Program-made: the position numbers and the translations under genes | In this document: positions 60,103 to 64,000 of the stretch, piece after piece | Numbering within the stretch: the stretch's first letter is position 1 | Layout: every line of letters starts with the position of its first letter | Source: Acanthococcus lagerstroemiae | Lineage: Eukaryota > Arthropoda > Insecta > Hemiptera > Eriococcidae | Length of the DNA stretch: 64,000 bases | Assembly (NCBI GenBank): GCA_031841125.1 | Contig: CM063106.1 | Coordinates: forward strand, 7,750,001 to 7,814,000 | Reading direction: 5' to 3' | The notes under the pieces: model-generated | Database searches by the model: none | What the model saw: the letters and a program-made list of their open reading frames with translations, nothing else | Told to the model about the DNA's origin: nothing

Positions 60103-62402
60103 ATGTTCAGGTAAGATTTATTTTGTAAAATAATGAAAATCGATTGCCGTATGTATACAGCTTTTCGTGTTTAGAATGGAAGTTGTATTCAGTAAACCAA
60201 CGATGTACGACCAGGCTGTATTCGAATTAGCAATTCGACTTTATCGGTGTACATGTTCCTCGAAAAGAATATAGTAACGATCTTGTTATTTTGTCCGTTT
60301 CGGTTTAGTTATTCAGGAAACTCAGGAGAGTCTGAAAGGCAACGGAAGATTGAAAGTACTCGTGCGGCTATGGAAGTATGCAGAGAGAATTATCTACATG
60401 TAACAGAAAATAGAGCTCTTAAACAACAGAATAAAGTAGGTCGTCTTAGCTGAATTAATCATCTCATGTGTGCAGCCGATCACTATAATCTCATGTTTTT
60501 CAGATCGATGATCAGCTTAGGAGTGACTATGTTAACAAGATGATGGATCAGAATGCTATAAATGAGAAAGCTCGCGAGAAAGAAAATTTGGACAAAAGAA
60601 CCGAATACCGCGAATTTCTTTTGAAACAGATTAACGACAAGGAACGACAGAAGCACAAGCAAGTTGAATTTGGAAGGACATCCGCGTTCAATGAGGAATT
60701 CGTTGATCCGGTGATGTAAGATTCAGTCATAGTATTACTCTCATTTATCGTTATCATTAATGTATTTTTCGTGATGCATGCTTGTTCTCAAAACTGGGAT
60801 AATTTCGTAACATTGTATAAACGTGTTTAGTAAAAACAATTTGAAACTGATGAAACAACGAGAAACCAAAAATGCGTTGGATGAATGCATTCGACTCAAA
60901 AATGAAAGGAAACAGGCTAGCAAGCAAAAAGAGGTGGAAGAAGAAAAGTAAGCTCATTTTTTCATATGTACGTTGCTATTTGCGCCCGTTTGATACAGAG
61001 ATACGTGTAAACTCAAATGTTATTCCGCACTTTCGCAGTGAAAGATTGGAATTTCTGAAGAAACGTGAAAACGATGATATGAAAAGTCAAGAACAGGCCA
61101 AACAACTTGCTGAGAAAAAAGAAATGTGGAAGTCTGAAGTAGCTTCAACGTGGCGAGCTAACGACGTTCGTATTTATCAGCTTTCATATGTGCAGGGACT
61201 AGTCGAGTATGAGTCTTATTTTTTCTTTCTCTTACAGAATAAGGCTGTTGAACGAGAGAAATTTATCGATACGTTAATTGAAAAAGATTCCCTAATGGTA
61301 AAGGCAAGTAATGAAAAACTAGAAGACCAGCTAGAAGCTCAAAAGAAAATCAGTTTTAAGAAGGAATTATTGAGGCAAATGGAAGAGAGGAACCAACTAT
61401 CTGCTCAACAAGCTGCTGATGAGAAGAAAGAGTTGCAGAAAGTAAGTTTCAGGACAGATGAGGTGAATTCTTCTATTGAATTGATGATACATGAAATCTT
61501 GTTTTGTGTCTTCTCGTTTCCTGAGCTTGTGGAACGAATCAGTTTTCTTTCAGTTCGGAAATGCACTCTTGTTAAAGCCGGTTGCGAATAGATTTCATTC
61601 GCGATCAATCTAGAGTGTCTGAAATTTTCTGTTTTCTTTTCAAATTGAAAATTACTGCTGAAACGTATAGGTTTTAATTACAAAATGTACTTATCATCGG
61701 AGAACCTCGAGAAAAGTTGTTAAATGAGTGGCTTAGTTACCAAATGAAAAATATCCTGCATAAATTTAATTTTTTTTCCTTCTAAATTAGGCTTGTTCTT
61801 TATCAAATTTAAATTTCCCTAATTGGTAGATTTTAGTACAGTATTTTTTGTAAGACTATGCATTCTGATTGACGGGACAAAATCTGTCTGATATTTCGGA
61901 TGCTACACTCTGCCCATTATCTGTGTATGTCAGATATACTACATTAAAGGACCTGAACGTATAACATTTCAATGCTTTATAGTTCAAATACGGACCCCTT
62001 CCTGACAGAACATCGTAACCAACATTCGTACAACGTCCGGGGGGGGGGGGGAATACATTTTTGTTATTTTTCCAGGAGTTTCGCTACTAGGTTCCTCTAT
62101 TAAGCTTGGACAGTGACGATACATGTACAATACAATCTTACACGGCCACTGTTAATAGCATCTCAAGAGTCTTTTACTCACTTAATGTTCTGTTTCGTAT
62201 TTACTCTTATCTCCCTAATTTTGTTATTTACCGACTTCCTTTTTTATAGTTGTTAGCCGAGGTGGCGAAAGATGAAGAAATTCAACAAAAAATGAAAGAT
62301 GAAGAAAAACAGAAGAAAATCGAATTTAATAAATCGGTTTTGAATTCATTATCTGAAAAGGCTGAACGATTGAAAATGGATTCGAACGATCCGTGGAAGT
62401 GA
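60103..62402 (+). CDS. Coiled-coil protein of 315 residues, family not assigned (gene D)
   Basis: I do not recognise the family with certainty. Seven exons: 60103-60110, 60309-60435, 60504-60715, 60831-60947, 61039-61165, 61238-61441, 62250-62402. They sum to 948 bp and stay in frame to a TGA stop. The protein is almost entirely charged helix, rich in E, K, Q and R (for example KAREKENLDKRTEYREFLLK and EDQLEAQKKISFKKELLRQM), with few hydrophobic stretches, no signal peptide and no membrane segment, so a long intracellular coiled coil is likely. The style resembles trichohyalin/plectin-homology proteins of cilia and flagella (CFAP53, MNS1, CFAP45), but that is only a resemblance. Donor GTTCGT at 61166 is weak; the others are ordinary. 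It is transcribed divergently from gene C, with about 3 kb between them. Confidence 0.82.
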
Positions 62403-62409
62403 TCGGACT

Positions 62410-63850
62410 GCTATAAATAATAATTACTATTATAATTTTAATACTATCGATTTATTTTTATTAATAGTTTTTTCTCGCTGATGGCATCTTTATTGTATAC
62501 CACTGATGACTGAAGATTTGAGTATCAAATTGTATTCGAGAGAACTTGACTCAAAATTCTTATTCTGTTTTATTTCTTGAATTATCTTGGTGATTGCAAT
62601 AATTTTTAGTGTAATGTTGAAGTATGTGCTCGTGAATATGGCTTCATTTTTCCAGTTAATTTTCATATGTGTTAGAAATAATGTAAAAATTGTCACCCTT
62701 AATTTGAAAATTATTCATAAATTTATTGTTAATGTATTACTTTGCCGAGTATTTTTTTACAAGAATTGGAGGTAACTCCAGAAGCATTCATTGTAGATGA
62801 AAAAAATTTCAGTAAACCTCCTTACTATTTAAAAACAGAACACTTTTCTATAAATAGTGGTTCATTTACTCAATCTCTAGGAAAGAAGAGTTGACTGAAT
62901 CTGAAGACGATAGCTGCTCTCATACCCCTAGCTTGTTACACCGAAAAATGAAAACTTTTTTCTGTATATTGTATGAAAAATCGTTAAACAAAAAAAAACA
63001 CTTGCTATGATATTTGCTAGATGAACCCTCATCCCACCCCACCAGTAAAATCGAGTAATTGAAAGAAATCTGCTCCGAGAAGCACGAAAAAGACCCATTT
63101 TTGTCAATTTTGACAACTCAAATAATGAAAAAGATCTCAAAGTTTTTTGTTCACTCTGTTCGAAAAATTTGAAAACCTTATTCCTGTCTAATGACATGAT
63201 GATTTTAAGGAGCGGCAATTGAACTGGATATTGGCACATGTGTCTAAATGAAATTAAAAACGCTGAAATCCATGGATTGTCTAAACATTTATCAAAATTG
63301 TAACCATCAAAATCAAGACTGTACCAGTAGCGTCCCCTTCCAATATTTATCATCCGGCAAAATGGCTTTCAGCAAGAAAAAGTTGGAAAATCTACTAGTA
63401 TGCTGATCAGTTGGGAATTAGCAAAGTTTTAATTTTTTCTTTTTTTTTTTTTTTCATTTGCTTGTCGAATGTCGATTTCAAAAATTGTTAGGATTGTTTG
63501 TCGTTCTTGACACTTTTTTACTGGACAAAATTAATACTATATTGTACACTTTGATTGTACATGGTATAATTAAAGTTTTCCTGCCCCCCCCCCCTCAAAT
63601 CACTTCGCTACGCTCCTAGTTTTAACTTCCTCTTCACTGAAATAGCATGAGCAATTGTGAATTGAAGAATCCTCTGGGAAGAGGACTAAATATAATCTGA
63701 TTTTGGGTCACTTTCCTGAGTAGACTTATTATTTGTATTAAGCAACAGAATACTTTTTTTTGGTTAGGAGAGGGTCGATATTTTTCGATCGGATGATTTT
63801 TTTTAGGAACAAGGATACATATTTAGCTCTGGTTGTTGCATTTCTTCGTT
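62410..63850. other. Spacer downstream of gene D
   Basis: AT-rich, with an isolated element end (CTTCGCTACGCTCCTAG, 63602-63618) preceded by an 11-C run. No exon recognised before 63855. Confidence 0.4.
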
Positions 63851-63854
63851 CAAA

Positions 63855-64000
63855 ATGCTACAAGGATTGAGAAATTTTTTTGCACCAATTTCCTCCCAAG
63901 TCTTTACGTTTTGCATTATTCCTTCAACTCGTCAGTACGGCAACCAAAACAACACTGTCAATTCATACTTTCGAATGAGTTACATATTATCCATTCGACG
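63855..64000 (+). CDS. Possible first exon of a gene with a mitochondrial-type leader (runs off window)
   Basis: An ATG at 63855 opens a frame that stays open for 48 codons to the window end. The translation starts MLQGLRNFFAPISSQVFTF and continues to STRQYGNQNN. It has spaced arginines, no acidic residues in the first 40, and an R-Q-Y-G stretch like the end of many mitochondrial presequences. This is weak evidence: there is no splice site or homology to anchor it, and 48 codons can be open by chance. Confidence 0.3.
   Translation, partial: MLQGLRNFFAPISSQVFTFCIIPSTRQYGNQNNTVNSYFRMSYILSIR

Noticed and set aside
1..64000. CRISPR arrays, rRNA genes, prokaryotic operons
   Set aside because: No regularly spaced identical repeats, no rRNA segments, and genes are split by spliceosomal introns.

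Overview
This window is nuclear DNA of an insect. It has spliced genes with small exons and GT-AG introns, many short transposon fossils, and an AT-rich background. The palindromic TAGGTACCTA word is frequent from about 45 kb to 59 kb, which I associate with sap-feeding Hemiptera (aphids, mealybugs and relatives). That placement is inference. There is no bacterial-style gene organisation, no rRNA gene and no CRISPR array.

Four spliced genes can be rebuilt exon by exon. (A) 179-11507, minus strand: the N-terminal two thirds of an SLC5 sodium:solute symporter, running off the left edge. (B) 40951-48468, minus: a complete 12-exon SV2-like major facilitator transporter of 537 residues, with one GC-AG intron. 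(C) 50365-57044, minus: a tandem paralogue of B with the same intron positions and phases; only its first tiny coding exon is not found. (D) 60103-62402, plus, divergent from C: a complete seven-exon, 315-residue, highly charged coiled-coil protein of unknown role. An open reading frame at 63855 running off the right edge may start a fifth gene, with a mitochondrial-type leader.

The ~29 kb between A and B is a transposon graveyard. It and the introns hold several 5'-truncated copies of an R1-like non-LTR retrotransposon (several with 9-17 bp target duplications, one copy nested in another), eight non-autonomous hAT-type elements with 8 bp duplications, a tRNA-derived SINE with a 12 bp duplication, a MULE-type transposase remnant with a single internal stop, a mariner remnant, a 2.1 kb element with ~355 bp inverted arms, other inverted-repeat elements, two strong palindromes (one with perfect 69 bp arms), a ~0.85 kb dispersed repeat in four copies, and a degenerate AGTCTGA-type tandem repeat at three loci.

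The genes share no visible pathway. A, B and C are all membrane transporters, and B and C arose by local duplication. I found no clearly new biological system. The strongest leads are the nested R1-like family with its target duplications, the perfect 69 bp palindrome, the B/C pair with its GC-AG intron, the unassigned coiled-coil gene and the long-inverted-repeat element.
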